Positions 57,476 to 64,000 of a stretch of DNA of 64,000 nucleotides are shown here, piece after piece (position 1 is the stretch's first letter; every line of letters starts with the position of its first letter). This DNA is from Oscillospiraceae bacterium. GTDB taxonomy: Bacteria > Bacillota > Clostridia > Oscillospirales > CAG-272. The notes below the pieces were generated by a model that saw nothing but the letters and a program-made list of their open reading frames with translations, was not told the DNA's origin and did not search any database. The translations under genes were made by a program, and so were the position numbers. Where the stretch lies: contig SVSM01000003.1 in the NCBI GenBank assembly GCA_015064295.1, positions 1-64,000 on the forward strand, read 5' to 3'.

Positions 57476-59758
57476 TCAGGAAGGTTTTTGAAAGAGAATG
57501 AGACGGTAAAAGCGTTCCTCGGTCCGTACCCTGTCGTAGGCGGTGCCGTAGGCCTCGTTTCCTTCGCTATTGGAGACCAGAACGGTGCCGCCGGGCGGGG
57601 AGGCAAGAGGAACCTTGACGTTGGGGCCGTGGATGCCCAGCAGGGTTAGATCGGCAGAATCGGCGGTGGGTAGCACTTGCTCCCACAGCGGCGATTCGGT
57701 CATGCCGGCACCCAGATAGACGAGGGTGCCGTTTCCCTTCACGGTAAGGGAGCAGAGGGGCTGAACCGATCGATCCAAAAAGCCGATTGGCGTCGTGGTG
57801 AGGGTAAAGCCCCCGAAGGCAATGACACCGCCGGCCTCGGAGGAATAGGGGATCACCGTGACGCCCCGCTTCTCGGCCTCACGGGTGAGGGCCTCGGCCA
57901 CCTCGTCGGTGGTTTCGTCGTAAGGGGAGGGAAAAAGAAGATAGGAGAGGCGGTGATTGTCGGCCAAACGGACAAAGGAATTGATATGCTTGCGGTGCAG
58001 GTGCGTTAAGAATAGCCCGTCGGGGGAGCTGTCGTTCAGGACTGCCGAGGAGAGAGCGGCGGCACTCTTCAGGTTGGAGTAGCTTCCGTCCGACATATCG
58101 CATAGCAGGGTCTTGCCGTTTTCGTGGAGGAGTAGATAGTCGTTCTTCAGGATATTGACGGCGACGATGCTTTGCGCGCCGTGGGTTTGGTGGCGGTAGA
58201 GAGCGTAGCTCCCGCCGAACACCGCCGAAAAGACCACAATGGGCACAAGAAGCGTCACCAGACGCTTCTTTCCCAGCAGGAATAGCATGAGAAAGGCAAG
58301 CGCCGACAGGAAAAAGGCAAACAGGGTAAAGGTAAACCGCAGGCTGATGGGTTCGATGACCCGTGCGGCCAGCTTCTCTGCCATGTGGAGCAGCAGCCCC
58401 GCCAGATCTCCCGTCGAGGCGGCAAACAGGCCGGCAAGAGGCGTGCCGTAAAGGAGAAGCGTCAACAGGGCAAGAAGGAGCATCGTACCGGTCAGGGGCA
58501 AAAACAACAGGTTACTGAAGGGCGAAACGAGACTGCATTCCCCAAAGTACCAGGCCGAAAAGGGGAGAGTAAAGAAGACGGCCGACACCGTAACGGCCAT
58601 GGCGGCCAGCGCTTTTCCCAGCAGCTTGATGGGGAAAGGACTTTTGGCCGTCTTTTTCAATAGGAAGGAGGCCAGGGGACTGCCGAGAGCGATGATGCCC
58701 GCCGTAGCGGAGACTGAAAGAAGAAAGCCCACGTCGGTGACGGCGTTGGGAGATAGGAGAAGAATGAGTGCCGCTGCCAGTGCAAGGGCCGTCGGAGGGT
58801 CGTAGCGCTCTCCCGTGATAAAGGCCACCAGCGTCAGAAACAGCATAATACCCGAACGCAGGACAGAGGCGGGAAAGCCGGTAAGAGCAGCGAAAAAGAC
58901 GATCATGACCGAGGCGCTCAGCAGCTGGAGCCACGGAGGTGCTCGGAAAATACGGATGAAGATCAGCAGGCCACCCACTAAAACCGACAGATGCAGACCG
59001 CTGACGGCAAGGATGTGGGAGAGGCCGAGGAAGCGGAAGTCCCGCTTGACGTTGTCGGTGACATCGTCCCTTCTGCCCAGCAGGATGCCGGAAAGGAAGC
59101 CGCCCCTTTCCTCATCGAACAGCAGCCGGAGCCGTGCCGATAGAGCGCTTGACAGGCGGGAGAGACGGGAGGCGATACCCCCATTCCCCGGCGTGACGGC
59201 GACCTCGCCCTCCTCATCTCCCGTAGCCACGAGAAAAATGCCGTCGGAGGCGTAGTAGCTTCGGGTAGGGAAGCCGTTATCCTCTTCGGGTGGCAGGGAC
59301 AGCGTCACTGACAGGGTGATGAGATCGCCCACCTCGGCGTCGCAGTCCCTCGGGATCTCAAGCAGCACCGAAAAGGAGACCGCCTCACCCTTCCACTCCT
59401 CGGCCTTGGCGGTATAGAGCGACAGATAGTCGCTGGTGTAGGTGACGTCGGTGACGGTGGCGGTCAGCGTCCCCTGTTCTCCGTCACGGGCGGTCATGTC
59501 GGCCACGTGCACGTCGAACCAGAGCCACGAGGACAGACAACCGGCAAACAGCCCAATCAAAATGGGCAGGACGGGAGAGAGGGATGGCTTTCGCCCGGGA
59601 CGGAGCAGCGTGCGGAGCAGGATCAGTGCGGCGGCTGACACCGCAAACAGCAGAAGACATATGAGCTTCCCCCAAGCGGAAAGCAGCCGTAGACAAAATG
59701 CCGCTCCCGCAAAGCAGGTGCAGACGGTCAGAAGCGGTCGGTGTTTTAGGTATTCCAT
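57476..59758 (-). CDS. comEC: ComEC/Rec2 DNA-uptake channel protein
   Basis: Membrane channel that takes single-stranded DNA into the cell during transformation. The 760-residue protein has an N-terminal DUF4131/OB region (about 60-180), the competence membrane domain (LSHILAVSGLHLSVLVGGLL near 255, many helices to about 510) and a C-terminal beta-lactamase-like domain. In that last domain the metal motif reads LTHLHRKH in place of HxHxDH, so the nuclease part may be inactive. I start at the ATG at 59758 after GAGGAATCC; the frame is open further up. No other com gene is in the window. Confidence 0.88.
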   Translation of the reverse strand: MEYLKHRPLLTVCTCFAGAAFCLRLLSAWGKLICLLLFAVSAAALILLRTLLRPGRKPSLSPVLPILIGLFAGCLSSWLWFDVHVADMTARDGEQGTLTATVTDVTYTSDYLSLYTAKAEEWKGEAVSFSVLLEIPRDCDAEVGDLITLSVTLSLPPEEDNGFPTRSYYASDGIFLVATGDEEGEVAVTPGNGGIASRLSRLSSALSARLRLLFDEERGGFLSGILLGRRDDVTDNVKRDFRFLGLSHILAVSGLHLSVLVGGLLIFIRIFRAPPWLQLLSASVMIVFFAALTGFPASVLRSGIMLFLTLVAFITGERYDPPTALALAAALILLLSPNAVTDVGFLLSVSATAGIIALGSPLASFLLKKTAKSPFPIKLLGKALAAMAVTVSAVFFTLPFSAWYFGECSLVSPFSNLLFLPLTGTMLLLALLTLLLYGTPLAGLFAASTGDLAGLLLHMAEKLAARVIEPISLRFTFTLFAFFLSALAFLMLFLLGKKRLVTLLVPIVVFSAVFGGSYALYRHQTHGAQSIVAVNILKNDYLLLHENGKTLLCDMSDGSYSNLKSAAALSSAVLNDSSPDGLFLTHLHRKHINSFVRLADNHRLSYLLFPSPYDETTDEVAEALTREAEKRGVTVIPYSSEAGGVIAFGGFTLTTTPIGFLDRSVQPLCSLTVKGNGTLVYLGAGMTESPLWEQVLPTADSADLTLLGIHGPNVKVPLASPPGGTVLVSNSEGNEAYGTAYDRVRTEERFYRLILFQKPS

Positions 59759-59785
59759 GGATTCCTCGGAAAAGGTTGTCACACC

Positions 59786-59814
59786 ATTATAGCACAGTTT
59801 GCACGCCGTTGCAA
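59786..59814 (-). promoter_or_regulatory. Promoter of comEC
   Basis: On the minus strand TTGCAA (59809-59814), 17 bases, TGCTATAAT with an extended -10 (TATAAT at 59786-59791). Confidence 0.6.
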
Positions 59815-59873
59815 GGAATAACGGCAAATAATCCGTCAACACTCCCTTATAACACCGAAAGACGGAGGGTATT

Positions 59874-60179
59874 ATGCAGATCCATCGCTATCTCAACGGA
59901 AAACCGATCACCAGAAAGGAATTATCCCACCTGGAGCTTCAGACCGACGCGCTGAAAAGCGCCGTGCTTGACGCCAGAAGGCGGGTAGAGCAGGGGATGA
60001 ACGGGGTGGGGGCCTCCGGCGCGACGGAAGGGCAAGTTCTTTTCGCTGTCCCCGGGGAGGAACGGAGGCTTTTCTCCGGTGCGCCAGAGGCACAGGAGGG
60101 TTCCTCTGTCACAGGGGAGAGGCAGGGACTTTTTTCTGCGGCGGGAGGAGAACGCTCCCCCATGCAGCATGAGGCGTGA
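59874..60179 (+). CDS. Small protein before the serine recombinase
   Basis: The 101-residue protein has an ordered N-terminal 40 residues (IHRYLNGKPITRKELSHLEL, LKSAVLDARRRVEQ) and a Gly/Glu/Ala-rich disordered rest. ACGGAGGGTATT gives it a strong ribosome site. Its stop TGATG overlaps the recombinase start by one base. It may be an accessory or directionality factor for the recombinase, by position only. Confidence 0.65.
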   Translation: MQIHRYLNGKPITRKELSHLELQTDALKSAVLDARRRVEQGMNGVGASGATEGQVLFAVPGEERRLFSGAPEAQEGSSVTGERQGLFSAAGGERSPMQHEA

Positions 60180-61570
60180 TGACGAAGGAGCGTAAGAGCG
60201 CCGCCCTTTATGTCCGCGTCTCCACCGATGCCCAGCGGGAGGAGGGCTACTCCATTGAGGCCCAACAGGAAATGTTGATTGCCTACTGCGTCAGCCGCGG
60301 CATCGCCGATTACCGCCTCTATATCGACGGCGGCTTCAGCGGCAGCAACATCGAGCGTCCCGAAATGACCCGCCTGATCGCCGACATTCGTTTGGGACGG
60401 ATCAGCCATGTCATCGTTTACAAGCTGGACCGCCTCTCCCGCAGTCAGAAGGACACCCTGTACCTCATTGAGGACATTCTCATTCCCCACGGTGTCAGCT
60501 TCGTGTCGCTGAACGAGAACATGGACACCGCCACCCCCATCGGCCGTGCCATGCTGGGCATCATGTCGGCCTTTGCCCAGCTGGAGCGGGAGACCATCCG
60601 CGAGCGTACCCGTATGGGGATGAAGGAACGGGTGAAAAGCGGTCTGTGGCCGGGGGGCGGGAAGGTTCCCTTCGGTTATGATTACGATGCGGCGCAGGGG
60701 ATTTTAGTGCCCAATGCCGATGCCGATACCGTGCGGCTGATGTACGACCTCTACCGCAAGGGATGGTCGATGATGGCCATTGCCCGCTATACGGGGCTGA
60801 AATACGAGCGTCTGGCCGAGCAGATCCTCCGCCGCAAGACCAACGCCGGCTACATCGTTTACAACGGCGTTGAATACAAGGGTAAGCACGAGGGGCTCAT
60901 CTCCGAAACGGAATACGAGGAGACCATGCGGCTGATGGCCGAGCGTGCCCGGGGGAGCCGGGGAGGGGCCAAGCACCTCCTGGCAGGGCTGGTGGAATGC
61001 GGCGTCTGCGGGGCCAAGATGCGGTATCAGAAGTGGGGAAAGGCGGGGTACAAGATCTACTGCTATTCTCAAGACAAGGGAAAGCCCCATCTTGCCAAAT
61101 CCGATCACTGCAACAATCGGAAGCTGTGGGCCGAGGAGCTGGAGGAGGCGGTGATCGCCGACCTCTTTGCCATGTCCTCCCGCAAGCTGGGAGAGGATAC
61201 GGGGGAGGAACGTCGGGGCAAGGGGCTGGACGAGCTGTTGCGGGGGCAGATCGACCGTCTTGAACGGAAGCTGAAAAACCTCTATCATCTCTACGGTGAC
61301 AGCGGGGACGAGACCCTGGAGGAGACCATTGCCGACACCCGAAAGGAGCTGTCGGAGACAAAGGAGCGTCTTTCTGCCCTGCTTTCCGAGGCCGGAGACG
61401 CAAGGCGTCAGCAGGCTCTTTGGCAGGAGATCCGATCGGCCGAGGAGGCCTGGGATTTCATGACGCAGACCGAAAAGCAGAGCGTCCTGCGGAGCTGTAT
61501 TGAGAAGATCGTCGTCACCTACGACCGCACCGATCTCTATTACAAGGTCTTGACAGAACAGAGCCCATAG
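60179..61570 (+). CDS. Large serine recombinase
   Basis: The 463-residue protein has the resolvase domain with the nucleophile Ser15 in ALYVRVSTDAQ, VIVYKLDRLSRSQKDTLYLIE and AFAQLERETIRERTRMG, then the recombinase domain (PFGYDYD, LRRKTNAGYIVYNG), a zinc ribbon (CGVCGAKMRY, then Cys at about 290 and 305) and a coiled coil (about 345-410). All catalytic residues are visible, so it should be active. No phage, conjugation or resistance genes surround it, and I see no attachment-site pair. Its role could be DNA inversion or excision elsewhere in the chromosome. Confidence 0.9.
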   Translation: MTKERKSAALYVRVSTDAQREEGYSIEAQQEMLIAYCVSRGIADYRLYIDGGFSGSNIERPEMTRLIADIRLGRISHVIVYKLDRLSRSQKDTLYLIEDILIPHGVSFVSLNENMDTATPIGRAMLGIMSAFAQLERETIRERTRMGMKERVKSGLWPGGGKVPFGYDYDAAQGILVPNADADTVRLMYDLYRKGWSMMAIARYTGLKYERLAEQILRRKTNAGYIVYNGVEYKGKHEGLISETEYEETMRLMAERARGSRGGAKHLLAGLVECGVCGAKMRYQKWGKAGYKIYCYSQDKGKPHLAKSDHCNNRKLWAEELEEAVIADLFAMSSRKLGEDTGEERRGKGLDELLRGQIDRLERKLKNLYHLYGDSGDETLEETIADTRKELSETKERLSALLSEAGDARRQQALWQEIRSAEEAWDFMTQTEKQSVLRSCIEKIVVTYDRTDLYYKVLTEQSP

Positions 61571-61578
61571 GGTATAAT
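61550..61578 (+). promoter_or_regulatory. Promoter of the zinc-ribbon membrane protein gene
   Basis: TTGACA (61550-61555), 17 bases, TATAAT (61573-61578). The -35 box lies inside the end of the recombinase gene. Confidence 0.8.
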
Positions 61579-61611
61579 AAAAACAAGACTTGCCGCAATA
61601 AGGAGACCGAT

Positions 61612-62382
61612 ATGGGACGCTTTGGAAGCCCGACTCTCGGCTATCACGCCGAGGCCGATGAAAACGATATTCCCGAACTGAATAAATGTCCGTCCTGCGG
61701 CGCGTTTTTTGACGGTGACGTCTGCCCCATCTGCAAAACGGTCTGCCCCGAAGAGATGAAGGCGGGAAACCGCGCCAAGTTCAAAAAGAAAAAGAAAAAA
61801 GAAAAGCCGGTGGGCTACAAGGTGCCTCCGGTGTGGTATCTTCAGACCTGGTTTATCCTGTTGGTCCTCTGTGTATCCCAGTTCATCGGCGTCATCTTGG
61901 TATGGCTGAGCGACTGGAAAAAGTGGGTCAAGGTCACCGTCACGGTGTTGGCCTTGGGCGGCGGATATCTCGTCGGCTTGTTGTACTTCCCGCTGTTCCA
62001 GCTATTCCAAAAGCCCCCGGAATACGTGAATTACGATTTGCCCGAGAGCGAATACCGCGAGCAGTGCGACCCCCTGGACTACGAGAGTCTCATGCGGGAG
62101 CCGGAGGACTATATCGATCGGTATATGGTTTTGACCCTGACGGTGGAGTCGGTCAAGTACGTGGACGGCTATGATATGTCCTTTACCGGGGACGTGATCC
62201 TTGCCCTTGACGGAGAGGGACACTCCTATCTCGTCTACGATTGCCGCAAGGACGGTAAGAACATTCTTACGGGGGATACCGTTACCGTTTTTGGCCAGTT
62301 CGGCGGCGTGGACGTGGAAACGGCCTTTGACTACTACGTGAGATACCCGATCGTGTACGGTGCGTACCTTGACATTGGGTAA
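61612..62382 (+). CDS. Zinc-ribbon membrane protein of unknown function
   Basis: The 256-residue protein has an N-terminal zinc ribbon (CPSCGAFFDGDVCPIC near 26-41), a very basic stretch (FKKKKKKEKP), two membrane helices (about 80-102 and 105-128) and an outer domain (about 135-256) whose MVLTLTVESVKYVDGYD, SYLVYDCRKDGKNILTGDTV and GQFGG look like an OB-fold of the tRNA_anti-like type. No exact family recognised. It has its own strong promoter and terminator. Confidence 0.78.
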   Translation: MGRFGSPTLGYHAEADENDIPELNKCPSCGAFFDGDVCPICKTVCPEEMKAGNRAKFKKKKKKEKPVGYKVPPVWYLQTWFILLVLCVSQFIGVILVWLSDWKKWVKVTVTVLALGGGYLVGLLYFPLFQLFQKPPEYVNYDLPESEYREQCDPLDYESLMREPEDYIDRYMVLTLTVESVKYVDGYDMSFTGDVILALDGEGHSYLVYDCRKDGKNILTGDTVTVFGQFGGVDVETAFDYYVRYPIVYGAYLDIG

Positions 62383-62389
62383 TGTATGA

Positions 62390-62426
62390 AAAAAGACAGA
62401 GAACGCGACGTTCTCTGTCTTTTTTG
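62390..62426. terminator. Bidirectional terminator
   Basis: AAAAAGACAGAGAACG and CGTTCTCTGTCTTTTT form a 16-bp stem around CGA, between convergent genes. Confidence 0.92.
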
Positions 62427-62433
62427 TGTTTTC

Positions 62434-62769
62434 TTAGGCCATGGTCTCGGTCATGGCACGGCCGCCGAGAATGTGGAAGTGAAGATGAGGCACCGACTGA
62501 CAGGCGTCGGGGCCGCAGTTGGAGATCAGGCGATAGCCGTTGGTGAGGCCGGCCTCTCTTGCGATCTGTGGGATGGTTTCAAAAAGATGAGCGATCAGGG
62601 CACCGTGCTCGGCGGTCACGCCGTCAAGAGAGGGAATGTGAGCCTTGGGGATCACCAGAAGGTGAACCGGCGCCTGGGGGTTGATGTCGCGGAAGGCCAG
62701 AATGGTGTCGTCCTCGTAGACCTTGGAGGAGGGAATTTCGCCTGAGGCGATCTTGCAGAAAAGGCACAT
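62434..62769 (-). CDS. HIT-family nucleotide hydrolase (HinT-like)
   Basis: The 111-residue protein starts MCLFCKIASGEIPSSKVYED and ends with the histidine triad HLHFHILGG, as in HinT purine nucleoside phosphoramidases. INPQAPVHLLVIPKAHI is the conserved middle. I choose the ATG at 62769; a longer in-frame ATG at 62823 adds 18 residues not seen in relatives. The AAAGGAC site is somewhat distant from the start. Confidence 0.92.
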   Translation of the reverse strand: MCLFCKIASGEIPSSKVYEDDTILAFRDINPQAPVHLLVIPKAHIPSLDGVTAEHGALIAHLFETIPQIAREAGLTNGYRLISNCGPDACQSVPHLHFHILGGRAMTETMA

Positions 62770-62832
62770 CGTGAAGTACCGTCCTTTCGGGTAAAACGCA
62801 CGTCCTTTGTCGGTGATTTCCATGGAAAAAAC

Positions 62833-62861
62833 TTGACAAACCGGTTACGGTGCGGTATAAT
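62833..62861 (+). promoter_or_regulatory. Promoter of the DUF1858 gene
   Basis: TTGACA (62833-62838), 17 bases, TATAAT (62856-62861). Confidence 0.85.
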
Positions 62862-62907
62862 GTAAATACTAATATAGATATTATAGCAAAACGGAGGAAA
62901 TCTGTCA

Positions 62908-63108
62908 ATGGTCGTAACGAAAGATTCGATTATCGGTGACGTTCTGGATCACGATGCCGGCACCGCGAAATTCTTTTTTGAGATCGGTATGCACTGTCTT
63001 GGCTGTCCCGCCTCCCGGGGTGAGAGCATCGAGGCCGCCTGTGCCGTTCACGGAACCGATGCCGATGCGCTGATCACCAAGATCAACGATTATCTCAGCA
63101 CGAAGTAA
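62908..63108 (+). CDS. DUF1858 small protein
   Basis: The 66-residue protein has the DUF1858 layout: VTKDSIIGDVLDHDAGTAKFFFEIGMHCLGCPASRGESIEAA, including the HCLGC motif. Such proteins are thought to bind or transfer sulfur or electrons and occur in anaerobes; the function is not settled. ACGGAGGAAATCTGTCA precedes the ATG. Confidence 0.88.
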   Translation: MVVTKDSIIGDVLDHDAGTAKFFFEIGMHCLGCPASRGESIEAACAVHGTDADALITKINDYLSTK

Positions 63109-63111
63109 AAC

Positions 63112-63146
63112 GAAGGGCTGTAACTTCCGGGTTACGGCCTTTGTTT
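63112..63146 (+). terminator. Terminator of the DUF1858 gene
   Basis: AAGGGCTGTAAC and GGTTACGGCCTT pair with small bulges, followed by TGTTT. The trmK start lies only 14 bases further. Confidence 0.55.
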
Positions 63147-63159
63147 ATCGAGGAACGCC

Positions 63160-63858
63160 ATGACGTATCGAAACATTCGGCTTGACGCTCGTCTGTCTGC
63201 CGTGGCAGAGCAGGTGAGGTCGGGCGTAACCCTGTATGACGTGGGAACCGACCACGCCTATCTCCCCGTTTTTCTCATGCAACAGGGGAGGATCTCCCGT
63301 GCCATCGCTTCCGACGTGGCGGAGGGGCCTCTCGCCTCGGCTCAGGAGACGGTTCGGGAGGCAGGCCTTGCCGATCGGATCGAAACCGTCCTGTCGGACG
63401 GTCTTCGGAGCGTGACGCTTCTCCCGCCCTGCGACGTCACAATTGCCGGTATGGGAGGCGATCTCATCGCGCGGATCCTGTCGGATCAGCCTGCGGTCAG
63501 GCAGGAGGACGTTCGTCTCATTCTCCAGCCTATGACCAAGCAGGAGCATCTAAGGCGGTACCTGTCGGAAAACGGCTTCCTGATCGACACCGAGCTGACG
63601 GCGGAGGAGGGGAAGCTGTACGAGATCCTCGTCTGCCGGTATACCGGTACGCCCTATGTCCTGACCGAGGCCGAGCTTTTGATCGGCCGCCGGGAAGCAA
63701 GGCGGGAGGACGGTCTTTTTTACCGCATGGTGGAGAAGAAGCGTCGGGCCCTTGCCCGGGCTATGGAAGGAAAACGCCGGGGCGGTGAGCCGACCTTGGC
63801 CGAGGAGGCGCTTATTGCGGCACTTGACAAAATTCTGACACAAGGAGAACGATCATGA
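63160..63858 (+). CDS. trmK: tRNA (adenine22-N1)-methyltransferase
   Basis: The 232-residue Rossmann methyltransferase begins RLDARLSAVAEQV and has YDVGTDHAYLPVFLM (S-adenosylmethionine loop), IASDVAEGPLASA, TVLSDGL, TIAGMGGDLI and LILQPMTKQEHLRRYL, the TrmK blocks. It methylates A22 of several tRNAs. The start of a Nif3-like gene overlaps its stop by four bases, the usual Firmicutes pairing. Confidence 0.93.
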   Translation: MTYRNIRLDARLSAVAEQVRSGVTLYDVGTDHAYLPVFLMQQGRISRAIASDVAEGPLASAQETVREAGLADRIETVLSDGLRSVTLLPPCDVTIAGMGGDLIARILSDQPAVRQEDVRLILQPMTKQEHLRRYLSENGFLIDTELTAEEGKLYEILVCRYTGTPYVLTEAELLIGRREARREDGLFYRMVEKKRRALARAMEGKRRGGEPTLAEEALIAALDKILTQGERS

Positions 63859-64000
63859 CAGTTGCCAAGCTGTACGAACGGCTGGAGGAGCTCCTCCCCC
63901 GTTCCTTGTCCTGCGAATGGGATAACGACGGGCTGATGTGTTGTCCCGATCCCGACGCCGAGGTCAAGCGGGTTCTTTTCACCCTTGACGTGACGGCACA
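63855..64000 (+). CDS. Nif3-like dinuclear metal protein, N-terminal part
   Basis: The first 48 codons are present (MTVAKLYERLEELLPRSLS, WDNDGLMCC, VKRVLFTLDVTA); the gene runs off the right edge. The WDNDGL block and LTLDVT-like strand fit the NIF3 family, and the place behind trmK is the family's normal context. Proposed roles include GTP cyclohydrolase-like activity, but the function is not settled. Confidence 0.85.
   Translation, partial: MTVAKLYERLEELLPRSLSCEWDNDGLMCCPDPDAEVKRVLFTLDVTA

Noticed and set aside
60179-61570. Serine recombinase as part of a prophage
   Set aside because: No capsid, tail, lysis or phage regulator genes lie on either side and the flanks are core genes.

Overview
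The window looks like a chromosome segment of a strictly fermentative, moderately high-GC member of the class Clostridia (Oscillospirales-like is my guess; the sequence does not prove the family). Reasons: strong AGGAGG ribosome sites, TTGACA-17-TATAAT promoters, Firmicutes-type neighbourhoods (ylxM-ffh-rpsP-khpA; yicC-remA-gmk-rpoZ-priA-def-fmt-yugP-rsmB; trmK-Nif3; DnaD plus a DnaI-type loader), acetate kinase, ECF transport, and a partial oxidative citrate branch (an aconitase-like hydratase and isocitrate dehydrogenase).

Layout. 1-1.25 kb: an AT-rich accessory end with a partial unknown gene, a ladder of ~20-bp direct repeats, a tandem array that copies the 3' end of tRNA-Ser(GCU), and that tRNA. 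1.4-12.3 kb: core genes rarA, capA-like, TSUP, uppP, ftsK, a PHP protein, the aconitase-like hydratase, secG with an acidic tail, and tRNA-Ser(UGA). 12.3-13.4 kb: a second AT-rich insert behind that tRNA, with the same hairpin and repeat ladder as the left end but inverted, plus an XRE membrane regulator. 13.5-24.1 kb: tspO, a PocR/AraC regulator facing a sugar kinase/nucleotidyltransferase operon through a shared promoter dyad, a HEPN/MNT-like pair, an M23 peptidase, a TetR-ABC efflux operon, tmcAL and ackA. 24.3-41.3 kb: translation and information genes (yebC, argS, ffh, rpsP, khpA, rimI, tsaD, DnaD, DnaI-type loader), isocitrate dehydrogenase, a Rex-like protein and several unknowns. 41.3-43.1 kb: a candidate 6S RNA and a cobalamin-riboswitch operon (DUF4430 lipoprotein plus ECF S component). 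43.2-57.5 kb: DUF5685-DnaJ-membrane cluster, the yicC-to-rsmB run, prs, a zeta-like kinase with a small partner, HAD and ZIP genes. 57.5-64 kb: comEC, a lone large serine recombinase with a small partner, a zinc-ribbon membrane protein, HIT, DUF1858, trmK and the start of a Nif3-like gene.

Most striking signals: (i) a family of three-hairpin palindromic elements, seven copies at five loci, whose stems change on both arms together while the linkers are kept; (ii) the tRNA-Ser 3'-end tandem array and the mirrored junctions behind both tRNA-Ser genes, which look like footprints of site-specific integration; (iii) the B12-uptake operon with a perfect 15-bp dyad over its -35 box. No CRISPR array, rRNA operon, intact insertion sequence or prophage was seen.
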